Shown: positions 54,171 to 63,478 of the stretch, piece by piece
Layout: each line of letters opens with the position of its first letter
How positions within the stretch are numbered: the stretch's first letter is position 1
From: Bacteroidota bacterium
GTDB lineage: Bacteria; Bacteroidota; Bacteroidia; Bacteroidales; FEN-979
Length of the DNA stretch: 64,000 nucleotides
Direction: 5' to 3'
Assembly (NCBI GenBank): GCA_026391715.1
Contig: JAPLDO010000233.1
Location: forward strand, 17,033 to 81,032
Notes under the pieces: generated by a model
Database searches by the model: none
Seen by the model: the letters and a program-made list of their open reading frames with translations, nothing else
What the model was told of the DNA's origin: nothing
Position numbers and translations under genes: made by a program

Positions 54171-55793
54171 TCAATACTTCACTACGCGAACAACGCCTGT
54201 CTGTCCGGTCTTTGCCGTGGCTTTCAGTAGGTAAAACCCTGTGGGTAATTTCCCGATTTGAATTTTGAAGGAACCCAGACCAATGTTTTCTTTAATCAGA
54301 AGCGATTGATTCAGCGCGTTAATTACCTCTATCCTGTCAATCTCTTTCGGCGCCGAAACTGTTATAAAATCATCTGTAGGGTTGGGATAAACTTTTACAA
54401 CTATCGTGTTTTGTTCGCCAATGCCAACATCCCAAGCCGAAATACTGTTCCAGGTAACCACCTGAACAGGCTTACCTGTTGCTGAATCACCGCTTGCGGC
54501 TTTGGGAGTGACTTCAAAAACCAGCCATTTCCCGATGTCGAGAGTGTCAACAACGTGAGTAATTTTCCATGCCGAATCAATCGGCATGGCATTTAAACCC
54601 TGCGCATTATCGCTTCTGAGCCATCTGTATGTTGATAATCCTTCTGGAATTCCATTTACATTTTGATATGAATAACTGCCGCTGAGATTTTTTTTATAGA
54701 TCGGCAATCCCTGAATGGAAACATCGGTAACCCAAGGCGGGGTAGGAGTGGAGGGATCCAGATTATTGTAATAGCATGAAAAAATATTTGGATTCTGGTT
54801 CACCGTGTCATGGAAAGAATAGTTCCGGTTTGGCTTTCCAGGTAATTCGGCAAGGTTCCAATCGCCGTTGATTCTGAATTTAAACTCTACCGGACCATGC
54901 TGGAACCAGGTAGTATCAAGATATTTTTCGATGGAAAAGATCGAATCTCCGGCGGGAATAAAAAGTACGTCATTGGCGCCCCAGCCGTTGAAGTTTCCTG
55001 CAATATCAAGATACTGTGATAAAGGATAAAATTGGTGGGACTTTATATAATAATCCATATTGCATCGAAAGGTAATCAACCGTTTGGCAGGGTTGAAATT
55101 GTTGAAATCATTGTAAACCTTCAGCAAAGTGTCGGGAACACGTATTATCCGGTCGGGTTTGTAAAGAAGTTCGAGACCGCCCGAATCGGCATTGATTCGA
55201 TATTTGTAACGGGCAATTGTTCCGGGATCAAGCGTATAGGTATAGGAATAGACCATGGAAGTATCAACCCGCTGCATTTTGGGCGATCCCTGCATGTTAT
55301 TCATTGTTCCAACAATGGAAACGGTGTCGGTGGCAGGGTTAAACATTCCGTCCTGTCTGGCATAAACCATATTGACAAGGAACGTTGTTCGGTTTGCAGG
55401 ATCGTCATTCCACCAGTCTGAAAGAGTAACTATCCCCGGTTTTGCCTGAAAACTCCGCATAACCGTTTCTGTAAGGGAATCATTAATCCTGAAATTGTAG
55501 TGATAAATTGCCCCTGAATCAAGTCCGGCGGTAAAAGTTCCGGAATAGATATAATCCGGACCGGGAACAAGTTGAAGCGGTTGAATACTGTGATCCAGCA
55601 CTGCAAAAACAACATCAGAATACGGTAAAAATATGTGTTGTGAAACTGCCTTTGACAGGTTCAGCCGGAATTCAACGGAATAGGTAGTGTCAGTTTTTGA
55701 AAAAGCAACCTGATTTAGTGAAATGCCAAACCATATTACAGTGACCAAAAGTATCTTAATGATTAGTTTGTGCAGAAATGAAAAGGATGTCAT
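54171..55793 (-). CDS. T9SS-secreted protein with three starch-binding-like modules
   Basis: A protein of 540 residues: signal peptide to about 32 (NQVAFSK), three related beta-sandwich modules at about 38-132, 135-235 and 240-350, each starting with a (V/T)-E/F-(F/L)-(R/V)-(L/M/C)-N strand and containing GTMNN or DIAGNFNGWG (the third looks most like a CBM20/CBM48-type starch-binding domain). A C-terminal T9SS sorting domain lies at about 468-540 (VKVYPNPTDDFITVSAP). The gene overlaps the glycogen branching enzyme by four bases, so it is translated with it. A secreted alpha-glucan binder coupled to a cytosolic branching enzyme is odd. No enzyme motif was found. Confidence 0.72.
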   Translation of the reverse strand: MTSFSFLHKLIIKILLVTVIWFGISLNQVAFSKTDTTYSVEFRLNLSKAVSQHIFLPYSDVVFAVLDHSIQPLQLVPGPDYIYSGTFTAGLDSGAIYHYNFRINDSLTETVMRSFQAKPGIVTLSDWWNDDPANRTTFLVNMVYARQDGMFNPATDTVSIVGTMNNMQGSPKMQRVDTSMVYSYTYTLDPGTIARYKYRINADSGGLELLYKPDRIIRVPDTLLKVYNDFNNFNPAKRLITFRCNMDYYIKSHQFYPLSQYLDIAGNFNGWGANDVLFIPAGDSIFSIEKYLDTTWFQHGPVEFKFRINGDWNLAELPGKPNRNYSFHDTVNQNPNIFSCYYNNLDPSTPTPPWVTDVSIQGLPIYKKNLSGSYSYQNVNGIPEGLSTYRWLRSDNAQGLNAMPIDSAWKITHVVDTLDIGKWLVFEVTPKAASGDSATGKPVQVVTWNSISAWDVGIGEQNTIVVKVYPNPTDDFITVSAPKEIDRIEVINALNQSLLIKENIGLGSFKIQIGKLPTGFYLLKATAKTGQTGVVRVVKY

Positions 55794-57856
55794 AATTGTG
55801 GATTTAGCGTCTTTGCGATTTCGGATGTGAGGAAACGTTCAAATACCAGAGCTGTCCGGTTTGGATTATAGATGATCAACTGATGCGTTTTATATTCCTC
55901 ATTATATATGGTAGTATAGGTTTGATTCTCGATTATCCGGTTGTGTCCGCCGTACTTTGGATTGTCGCTATTCAGGATAATCCTGTAATCGCCCGGTTCG
56001 GGAACGATAAACCTGTAGTCGGGAACTGAATTTGTTACATGAAAGTTGAAGGCAAAGACCAGCCCCTTTCGCGTAAAAATCAAAGTCTGATTTTCACCGT
56101 CCATATTGAGCAGCTCGCCGTAGCCCTCATCGAAAAGATGGCACTGTTTTACCAGGGCGATCATATCATGGTCGAAAAGAGCGAGGTACCTGAATTTAAG
56201 ATCGGGATTTTCAATAAGCGACCACTGCCGCCGGGCATAATGAAAACTCCAGTTATTCCCCTCGCGCGGAAAATCAATCCAGTCGGGATGACCAAATTCA
56301 TTGCCCATGAAGTTCAGATATGCCTGACCTCCTGAACTTATTGTAATAAGACGGATCAACTTATGAAGAGCTATTGCCCGGTCAACTCCGAGGCTTTCAT
56401 CTCTTTTATTCATTTTAAAATAGATCTCCGACTGCATCAACCTGAATGCAATCGTTTGATCCCCAACCAGCGCCTGATCATGCGACTCACAATAGGCGAT
56501 GGTTTTTACATCAGGCAGGCGGTTGTTCATCAAACTCCAGAGTTCTTCGATATTCCACTCCTCATCCTTCTTTTCCTTGAGAACTTTTATCCAGTAATCG
56601 GGAATAGCCATTCCGAGGCGATAATCGAAACCGATACCGCCTTCCTTTACCGGACGGCACAACCCTGGCATGCCGGTAACATCTTCTGCAATGGTTATTG
56701 CATGAGGTTTAATTTTATGAATAAGCGTATTTGCCAGTTGAAGATAAATAAGCGCATCCCATTCAACGCCGTGTTTGAAATAACCGTCAAGATCCCACAC
56801 TTCCCTGTAACCATGATCAAAATACATCATTGAGGTTACGCCGTCAAAACGAAAACCATCGAAATGGTAATCTTTGAGCCAATACTTCAGATTTGACAGC
56901 AGGAATTGGATAACTTCAGGTTTTCCATAATTAAAACATTTTGAATCCCAGTGCGGATGGTCTCCGCGGTCGCCGGGATGAAAATATTGATTATCGGAAC
57001 CATCAAAATGGTTTAATCCTTCATGGGTATTCTTGGCTGCATGAGAATGAACAAGGTCCATAAATACGGCAATCCCCTGCTCATGTGCCTTTTTGATCAA
57101 ATATTTCAGCTCTTCAGGCGTGCCATATCTTGATGAAACGGCAAAGAAATTGGTGACATGATAGCCAAATGAACCGTAATATGGATGCTCCGCAATTGCC
57201 ATCAACTGGATAACGTTATATCCCGAATTTTTAATGTAAGGCAGAATGTAATCGGCAAATTCAGTGAATGTTCCAACAGATTCCCGCTCCTGAGCCATAC
57301 CAACATGACATTCATAAATGAGCAGTTCATTGAGTTGCCTGATATCAAAACGGTCGCCTTCCCAATCGAAAGGAACCGGAGGCGCCCAATGCTGCCCGGA
57401 GAAATCAACTGAATCGGAATCCTGGACAACCCGGTGGATATATGCCGGTATTTTTTCCTCCCATCCGGCGTCGGAATGGACTAATATCTTTACTTTACTT
57501 TTGTGGACAAACCTATCTTTGTAAATTTCGTCAGGTAAAAAGATTTCCCACTGCCCCGAACGGTTTGGCGTAAGCCTGTTAACATACCGCTGCCAGTTGT
57601 TAAAGTCGCCGAAAAGGTAAACATCCTGTGCATTTGGCGCCCATTCGCGGTAAAACCAGCCTTTGAGTTTCTTGTCATAATGAAATCCATAAAACTGATG
57701 AGCATTGGCAAACTCATTGAGACTTTTTGAATTTGATTCAATTTCCTTTAAAGTATTCTGGAAACGATCATAACGCGCTTCAATTTCTTCCGTAGCGGGT
57801 TCAAGCCACGGATCGTTGCGCAACAAAGCCAGTTTTTTTTCCTTTTTTTCTTTCAT
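55790..57856 (-). CDS. glgB: 1,4-alpha-glucan branching enzyme (eukaryotic-type GH13)
   Basis: A protein of 688 residues: CBM48 at about 60-155 (WAPNAQDVYLFGDFNNW), GH13 barrel at about 170-560, C-terminal beta domain to 688. Motifs: DLVHSHAAKNT, GFRFDGVTSMMYFDHG (nucleophile Asp), ITIAEDVTGMPGLCRPVKEG (acid Glu) and CESHDQALVGD. GFDYRLGMAIPDYWIKVLK is diagnostic for the GBE1/starch-branching-enzyme group rather than typical bacterial GlgB. It creates alpha-1,6 branches in glycogen. It heads a two-gene unit with the T9SS protein. No other glycogen gene is nearby. Confidence 0.95.
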   Translation of the reverse strand: MKEKKEKKLALLRNDPWLEPATEEIEARYDRFQNTLKEIESNSKSLNEFANAHQFYGFHYDKKLKGWFYREWAPNAQDVYLFGDFNNWQRYVNRLTPNRSGQWEIFLPDEIYKDRFVHKSKVKILVHSDAGWEEKIPAYIHRVVQDSDSVDFSGQHWAPPVPFDWEGDRFDIRQLNELLIYECHVGMAQERESVGTFTEFADYILPYIKNSGYNVIQLMAIAEHPYYGSFGYHVTNFFAVSSRYGTPEELKYLIKKAHEQGIAVFMDLVHSHAAKNTHEGLNHFDGSDNQYFHPGDRGDHPHWDSKCFNYGKPEVIQFLLSNLKYWLKDYHFDGFRFDGVTSMMYFDHGYREVWDLDGYFKHGVEWDALIYLQLANTLIHKIKPHAITIAEDVTGMPGLCRPVKEGGIGFDYRLGMAIPDYWIKVLKEKKDEEWNIEELWSLMNNRLPDVKTIAYCESHDQALVGDQTIAFRLMQSEIYFKMNKRDESLGVDRAIALHKLIRLITISSGGQAYLNFMGNEFGHPDWIDFPREGNNWSFHYARRQWSLIENPDLKFRYLALFDHDMIALVKQCHLFDEGYGELLNMDGENQTLIFTRKGLVFAFNFHVTNSVPDYRFIVPEPGDYRIILNSDNPKYGGHNRIIENQTYTTIYNEEYKTHQLIIYNPNRTALVFERFLTSEIAKTLNPQL

Positions 57857-57925
57857 GTCACCAGGAATGATTAATAATGCCTGCTAAAAAGCAGTTTCGT
57901 GAGAGTTAGTTTACAATCCTGTTTT

Positions 57926-58198
57926 TCATACCAGCAAGGCAACGGCAAGAATTAACAGAATGACCAATGGAGCGATGATCAGAACGGCTTTCCTGTCTCT
58001 TGCGATATTACTATTCATTTCATCAATCCTCTGAATACAAAGCGCATCGCCGGTCTTGTATTTCAGAGCTTCTTTAAATTCCTCTCTCGCCGAGCGGAAA
58101 AGATCGATTTTAATAAAGTGACCGGCACGCTCAGTATGTTCTTTAAACTTTAACTGATTATGGGTCAGATGTTCTGTGGTTTCTGTATGGTGTGCCAT
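57926..58198 (-). CDS. Small tail-anchored membrane protein, unknown function
   Basis: A protein of 90 residues: hydrophilic helical N-terminus (about 1-65; HFIKIDLFRSAREEFKEALK resembles a single TPR-like helix pair) and one C-terminal membrane segment at about 70-90 (AVLIIAPLVILLILAVALLV) with no residues after it. It would be inserted in the inner membrane with the N-terminus inside. It precedes the branching enzyme by 69 bp on the same strand and may be co-transcribed. I do not recognise the family. Confidence 0.6.
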   Translation of the reverse strand: MAHHTETTEHLTHNQLKFKEHTERAGHFIKIDLFRSAREEFKEALKYKTGDALCIQRIDEMNSNIARDRKAVLIIAPLVILLILAVALLV

Positions 58199-58237
58199 AA
58201 TTAAAATCTTTTGACTTCAAAAGTAGAGATAATATCC

Positions 58238-58517
58238 TTGAGCCTACTCCAAAAAGTAAATATATTTTGGCTAAAGCCAACTATAAAGCTGATTATCAAT
58301 TGCCACGACCTTAAGGTCGTGGCAATTCAAGTTGCTATTTAACTGGGCTTTCTGATTAGCACGTTACTCCCCTCCCTTCTTTGGGGAGGGGTTGGGTGTG
58401 GGGGTGGGGTTGGGGTTGGGGGTGGGGTTGGGGGTGGGGTTGGGGGTGGGGCCCAATGTAGGATTATATGACAAATAGCAGTTTATTTATTTTATTGACT
58501 TTTCGGAGTGGGTTCAA
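58238..58517. mobile_element. Composite MITE-like repeat (copy F) upstream of the BACON-protein gene
   Basis: The ends are TTGAGCCTACTCCAAAAAGT (58238) and ACTTTTCGGAGTGGGTTCAA (to 58517). The left half holds TTTTGGCTAAAGCC and a perfect 30-bp palindrome at 58298-58327 (half AATTGCCACGACCTT). The right half holds the GC-rich module also seen in copy A: GATTAGCACGTTACTCCCCT, a G-rich repeat, CCAATGTAGG and a tract up to TTTATTTATTTT. 280 bp, no ORF. It fills most of the 411-bp gap between divergent genes, so it is probably present in the leader or promoter of one of them. Confidence 0.8.
58383..58452 (+). repeat. G-rich 12-bp tandem repeat, G-quadruplex candidate
   Basis: GGGGTTGGGGGT recurs about three times in perfect phase (58415-58450) after a looser G-rich lead-in. 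Many runs of four or five G separated by one or two T could form stacked quadruplexes on the plus strand. It sits inside copy F, 160-230 bp upstream of the BACON-protein gene. Copy A has a single-unit version of the same tract. Confidence 0.85.
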
Positions 58518-58571
58518 CCTTGATATAGCAAAAATAACCTTCATCATACCGGAATCCAATTGTTATTTCTG

Positions 58572-58579
58572 TAATTTTG
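58572..58579 (+). promoter_or_regulatory. -7 promoter element for the BACON-protein gene
   Basis: TAATTTTG matches TAnnTTTG, ending 30 bp before the ATG at 58610 and 55 bp past the end of copy F. Confidence 0.45.
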
Positions 58580-58609
58580 TGAAATATTTCACTGATAAAA
58601 TATTTTCTT

Positions 58610-61549
58610 ATGAGAAATTTACTTTTAACATCAATTTTAGCTCTCCTCCTGTTATCCTTACAGGCGCAGGTAAAGCCTATTCACCCTACCGATATTGTCA
58701 AGGGTAAATATTATGGGATAAGTAAAGCGTTGCGCGATATCCCTCCAATGACGGCTGATGAGTTTCATCAACTGGAGATGAAAGGTTTGAAACGCACCCT
58801 TAACAAAGATCTCAAAAACCGTATCTTTCCTTTTGCCGCAACCGCATTGCCCAAGGGAGCCGATCCGGCAAGGCAGGACTTTATGGGTTCAACGATGGGA
58901 AACCGGTCGCCCTTATTGAATTTCGACGGACAAACTTCACCGTATTATCCACCTGATTGCAATGGCACCGCAGGACCCAACCACTTCATGCAAACCATCA
59001 ATACTGTATATGCCATTTATGATAAAACCGGAACCCTTGTTGCCGGTCCTACAAACATGAATCTGCTTTTCGGAAGCGTTCCCGGCGCCAACCGAAACGA
59101 TGGAGATCCGATTATTTTATATGATGAACAAGCCGACCGCTGGGTTGCAACTGAATTTTCGATTCCCTATTCCGGCGCCAATTATATGCTGATGGCTGTT
59201 TCAACTACCAACGAGCCAACGGGAACATGGCATCAGTATTCTTTCCAGGTGGCTTCCATGCCCGACTATCCTAAGTTCAGTATATGGCAGGATGGATATT
59301 ATATGGGCGATAATAACAATGGGGGAAACGATATTTATGTATTTGAACGCGCCCAGATGCTGATTGGAGCGCCAGCCCAGGGGATTGGCTTCAACAATGC
59401 CTGGCGTCCCACTTCTGTTGACGGATTCATGTGTGTGCCTCCGATTGATAACGACGGCGCTTTCGCTCCCGCAGGCGCGCCGGGAATGTTTATTGCCTTT
59501 AATGACGATGCGCTGGGCGGTGGAACCGATCAGTTATGGCTTTATGAGTTGACCGTGGATTGGACAACACCTGCAAATTCAACCTTTGCGAGATCACAAC
59601 AACTCGACGTTCAGCCGTTTAGCAGTAATTTCGGAAATAACTGGGACAATATCGAGCAGAAGGGCACTAATCAACGACTTGATGGAATTCCACAGGTGAT
59701 TATGAATGTGCCGCAATACCGTAATTTTGGCTCTTACCAAACAATCGTATGCTGCCATACAGTTAATGTTGATGGCATTCGTCATGCAGGTATCCGCTGG
59801 TATGAATTGCGTAAAACCGCTGCCGCATGGGAAGTTCGTCAGCAGGGTACTTACGCGCCTGACGCTAACAGCCGTTGGATGGGTAGTATTTGCATGAATG
59901 GCAGCAATGAGATAGGAATGGGATATTCAGTTTCAAGTACTACGATCAATCCGGGACTTTTATTCTGCGGACAATCTGCTGGCGCCAATGCAAATGCCAC
60001 AGGCATTCTTGACCTTACAGAAGATACAATCCAGGTGGGAGCTAATTCACAAACCGGCGCTAACCGCTGGGGCGATTACGCTCAAATTTCCCTCGATCCA
60101 ACCGATGATAAAACATTCTGGTTTACTTCGCAGTATATTGGCGGCGGCGGCAGCAGGAAAACAAAAATTGCTTCGTTCAGATATGATTTCGCCCCGCTCG
60201 TTTCTACCCTTCCCGCAACTTCTGTTGCAATAACATCTGCCACGCTTAACGGAATTGTGAACCCAAATGGAATTCAAACCGATTATCATTTCGAATATGG
60301 TCTTACTCCCATTTCTCTAACCTTTTCAACTCCCATTGTTTCGGCGGGAGCCGGCTCGGTTAATGTGGATGTTAGCGCTGATATCGTCGGACTTTCGCCT
60401 GCCACAGTCTATTTTTATAAAACGGTTGGTCAAAGTACAGGGGGAACGGCATCTGGACTGAAGGTAAAGTTCACAACCCCCGCAGCTCCATTTCTCGCAG
60501 TTACGCCGCCTAACCAGAATGTTGCTTCTATGTCGGGACAAACGGAGTTCGAAGTAGCCGCAAATGTTGATTGGACAGTTGTGAGTGACGCTGCCTGGTG
60601 TACCGTAACTACTTCCGGCGCCGGGAATGACACCATTTTTGCCCAATTTTCAGAGAACCCGATTGCCGCGTCACGAATTGCTCAGGTGACGGTTTCAGGT
60701 TCAGGCGTTGCCCCGCAAATAGTAACCGTAACCCAGGAAGGAGCTGCGCCATTGCTCTCGGTGACGCCCCCCAATCAGAATATACCAATTGCGGCAGGAA
60801 ATACACAGTTCGATGTAGCTTCAAATACAACCTGGACAGTAGTTTCCGATGTCGCCTGGTGTACGGTTTCATCTGGCGGATCTTTAAATGGTATCATCAC
60901 CGCCACATATCAGGAAAATATTTCAATAGTCCCCCGTATTGGTAATGTAACCGTAACCGCTTCCGGATTGCCGCCGGTAATTGTCACAGTAACCCAGGCA
61001 GCAGTTGCTGCAACACTTTCGGTTACGCCGCTTAATCAGAATGTTCCCGCTATTGCCGGAAGTTCTGCTTTCGAAGTAACATCAAACATAAATTGGTCGG
61101 TGCAGAGCGATGCTAATTGGTGTACCGTAACCCAGTCAGGATCAGGCAATGGTACTATTGTGGCTGATTATACTCAAAACACTTCGGATCAGCCAAGAAA
61201 AGCGACAATCACAATTTCTAATAATGGCATTCCATCATACATTTTATCCGCAGAGGCAACCATCACACAGGCAAAGTCAACTATTGGCATGGAAGAATTC
61301 ACCGGCAATGACATTCAGATTTACCCAAACCCAACACATGGTCTGTTTAAAATTGTTCCTGCAAATGGTTTTACCGGCATCATCGCCGTATCCGTTCAGG
61401 ATTTAACAGGAAAGATTATCCTTAGAAGAATCTGTAAAGGAGAAAAGGATTACCAGTTGGATCTTTCAGGAGTCGCTCCCGGTACGTACAATATAATACT
61501 GAAAACCGATTTGAGCGTGACGGTAAAGAAGCTGGTACTGCTAAAATAG
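58610..61549 (+). CDS. T9SS-secreted protein with three BACON repeats
   Basis: A protein of 979 residues: signal peptide 1-20 (LLSLQAQ), a central domain at about 105-530 homologous to the protein at 14456 (YPPDCNGTAGPNHFMQTINT, SMPDYPKFSIWQDGYYMGDN, RWGDYAQISLDP), a fibronectin-III-like region at about 535-622, three BACON domains starting near 625, 713 and 800 (each LSVTPxNQN, then F-x-V-x-(A/S)-N-x-x-W-(T/S)-V and W-C-T-V), and a T9SS sorting domain from about 892 (IQIYPNPTHGLFKI). BACON domains bind mucin-type or other glycans in some Bacteroides proteins. The central domain has no recognised catalytic motif. Compared with its paralogue it has gained the BACON array. Confidence 0.78.
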   Translation: MRNLLLTSILALLLLSLQAQVKPIHPTDIVKGKYYGISKALRDIPPMTADEFHQLEMKGLKRTLNKDLKNRIFPFAATALPKGADPARQDFMGSTMGNRSPLLNFDGQTSPYYPPDCNGTAGPNHFMQTINTVYAIYDKTGTLVAGPTNMNLLFGSVPGANRNDGDPIILYDEQADRWVATEFSIPYSGANYMLMAVSTTNEPTGTWHQYSFQVASMPDYPKFSIWQDGYYMGDNNNGGNDIYVFERAQMLIGAPAQGIGFNNAWRPTSVDGFMCVPPIDNDGAFAPAGAPGMFIAFNDDALGGGTDQLWLYELTVDWTTPANSTFARSQQLDVQPFSSNFGNNWDNIEQKGTNQRLDGIPQVIMNVPQYRNFGSYQTIVCCHTVNVDGIRHAGIRWYELRKTAAAWEVRQQGTYAPDANSRWMGSICMNGSNEIGMGYSVSSTTINPGLLFCGQSAGANANATGILDLTEDTIQVGANSQTGANRWGDYAQISLDPTDDKTFWFTSQYIGGGGSRKTKIASFRYDFAPLVSTLPATSVAITSATLNGIVNPNGIQTDYHFEYGLTPISLTFSTPIVSAGAGSVNVDVSADIVGLSPATVYFYKTVGQSTGGTASGLKVKFTTPAAPFLAVTPPNQNVASMSGQTEFEVAANVDWTVVSDAAWCTVTTSGAGNDTIFAQFSENPIAASRIAQVTVSGSGVAPQIVTVTQEGAAPLLSVTPPNQNIPIAAGNTQFDVASNTTWTVVSDVAWCTVSSGGSLNGIITATYQENISIVPRIGNVTVTASGLPPVIVTVTQAAVAATLSVTPLNQNVPAIAGSSAFEVTSNINWSVQSDANWCTVTQSGSGNGTIVADYTQNTSDQPRKATITISNNGIPSYILSAEATITQAKSTIGMEEFTGNDIQIYPNPTHGLFKIVPANGFTGIIAVSVQDLTGKIILRRICKGEKDYQLDLSGVAPGTYNIILKTDLSVTVKKLVLLK

Positions 61550-61576
61550 GCGCTTACCGGCAAAGTTGATTAGTTC

Positions 61577-63478
61577 ATGAAAAACAAAAAGGCCGGAAAA
61601 AATATCCCAATCAGGGAAACAACCGGAATTTTTTTGAAAATCTTTGCAGGTTTTATCCTTTTGTTCCTGCCTTTCTTTTATCTCTCTATCGCTATTGACT
61701 ATACCATGATGCCCAGGTTTCTGGCGCTGAGTATTTTTCTTTTGGTCTTTGGGATTATCTACTTCACAAAAAGCGGTTTGAACGTTTCAGATTTGTCTGT
61801 TTTCAGATACGCGCTATTTCCGGCATTGGCATTGTATGTTTTGGCAATCATTTTCTCAATGATGTTTTCTGTGAATTTCAGGGAAGGTATTTATGACCTT
61901 ACCAAAACCGTAGCGTTCATTTTTCTCATCGCTATTGGTTCATTGCTATTCATCCGCTTTGACGGGTGGCGTGAAATTCTGGCGAAATTCTCAATAATTT
62001 CCGCGCTGATCGCCTGTGTAATCGGATTGGTACAATATTTTATCTTCGTTGTTCAGGCAACTACACCGTTCTTATCCGATGGACGTCCGCTTATTTATGG
62101 TGTAGTTGGAGTGATGTCGCATAAGAATTTGTTTTCACTTTCACTGTTAATACTTGTCCCATGGAATATCTATGGAATATTTGTTTTCAGAAAAGGCTGG
62201 CGCTTCGTGGCAACTGGGTCATTGCTTCTGCTGATTTTAATGATTATTCTGTTGCAAACGAGAGCAGTCTGGACTGGAATACTTATTTCCTCCACAGTAG
62301 TTTTTTTATTGTCGCTCTTTTTTGTTAAAAGCGCTGTTATCTCAAAACGCATGAAGATAATGATTGTTACCGGCATACTCCTTGTCATGGGAGCTATTTC
62401 GGTTATGGTTGTTGCAGGACTTATCAACAGTGGGAATCCTTATATAAGGCAATTGGCGTCAATCGCTGATCCAAAATCAGGACAGAATGTAAACCGGTTG
62501 AAATCCTGGTCTCTTACAGTTGAAATGATCCGCGACAATTTTTCAACCGGCGTTGGCTCTGGTAACTGGCAAATAGTAGCGCCACATTACTTCGCGGGCA
62601 GGTTTTCGGATAAGGACGAATTGAACTGGATACGTCCGCATAATGATTTCCTTTGGGTATTCGCTGAAAAGGGAATTGCCGGAATTTTACTTTTCATGTC
62701 AGTATTTGGCGTCTCCATATATTATATTATGGTTGTTTTGCGACGAGGAGCAGAGAAGGATCAGGTTTTGTCCCTTTGCTTGCTTTGGGGTTTATCAGGA
62801 TATATGGTTGCTTCTGTTTTTGATTTTCCTTATGAAAGGCCATTTCACATCGCCGCGCTTTCACTCTTTCTGAGCGCTGCAATCGCAATGTATAGCCGGG
62901 TTAAGCCTGTAAAACCATTAATCATCAGCAAACAAATAATCTTGATTCCATTCGTTTCCATCGGTTTATTTACCGTCGTTTTTAGTTTTTCTGCGTTCAG
63001 GCAGGAGGTATATATAAAGAAATCGCTTGAAGACGCTCAGACCGAAAAATGGCAAAATATGCTTTTCAATACTCAACAAGCAACGTCAATTTTCAAAAAT
63101 CTCGATCCATGGGCAAATCCGGTAACTTCATATTCAGGTAAAGCTTATGAAGAAATGTTGGATCTTCATGCAGCGGAAGCTGCCTATCTGGAAGCCTATC
63201 GGCTTTGTCCGACAAAATTAAAGGTGATTACAAACCTGGCGAGGATCTATGAAAAGAATGGAAAATACTCCGAAGCAGAGACGATGTTAAACGAAGGCTT
63301 GCTAATCATTCCAAATCATCCCGTCCTTTTGAAACAGAAGTGCGATGTATATTATGCAATGGGAGACTACCGGAAAGCGTATAATACTTATAAACAGGTT
63401 CAGGGTTGGGAAAACGATACACTTATCAGGCGAAACATGAAACTTCTTGAAAGTGAGATGAATTCAGCAAAAAAATAA
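61577..63478 (+). CDS. O-antigen ligase/polymerase-like protein with C-terminal TPR
   Basis: A protein of 633 residues: about ten to twelve membrane segments in 1-470 and the Wzy_C signature around WIRPHNDFLWVFAEKGIAGI with a large periplasmic loop before it. A soluble tail at about 495-625 reads as TPR (AEAAYLEAYRLCPTKLKVIT, LARIYEKNGKYSEAETMLNE, DVYYAMGDYRKAYNTYKQVQ). Wzy_C proteins join or ligate sugar chains in the periplasm; some glycosylate proteins. It starts 27 bp after the BACON-protein stop, so the two may be co-transcribed. T9SS cargo is often anchored or glycosylated through A-LPS-type glycans, which would give the pairing a reason, but that is conjecture. Confidence 0.82.
   Translation: MKNKKAGKNIPIRETTGIFLKIFAGFILLFLPFFYLSIAIDYTMMPRFLALSIFLLVFGIIYFTKSGLNVSDLSVFRYALFPALALYVLAIIFSMMFSVNFREGIYDLTKTVAFIFLIAIGSLLFIRFDGWREILAKFSIISALIACVIGLVQYFIFVVQATTPFLSDGRPLIYGVVGVMSHKNLFSLSLLILVPWNIYGIFVFRKGWRFVATGSLLLLILMIILLQTRAVWTGILISSTVVFLLSLFFVKSAVISKRMKIMIVTGILLVMGAISVMVVAGLINSGNPYIRQLASIADPKSGQNVNRLKSWSLTVEMIRDNFSTGVGSGNWQIVAPHYFAGRFSDKDELNWIRPHNDFLWVFAEKGIAGILLFMSVFGVSIYYIMVVLRRGAEKDQVLSLCLLWGLSGYMVASVFDFPYERPFHIAALSLFLSAAIAMYSRVKPVKPLIISKQIILIPFVSIGLFTVVFSFSAFRQEVYIKKSLEDAQTEKWQNMLFNTQQATSIFKNLDPWANPVTSYSGKAYEEMLDLHAAEAAYLEAYRLCPTKLKVITNLARIYEKNGKYSEAETMLNEGLLIIPNHPVLLKQKCDVYYAMGDYRKAYNTYKQVQGWENDTLIRRNMKLLESEMNSAKK

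Noticed and set aside
58383..58452. CRISPR or telomere-type array
   Set aside because: Repeat units are 12 bp with no spacers and lie within a dispersed repeat; neither reading fits.
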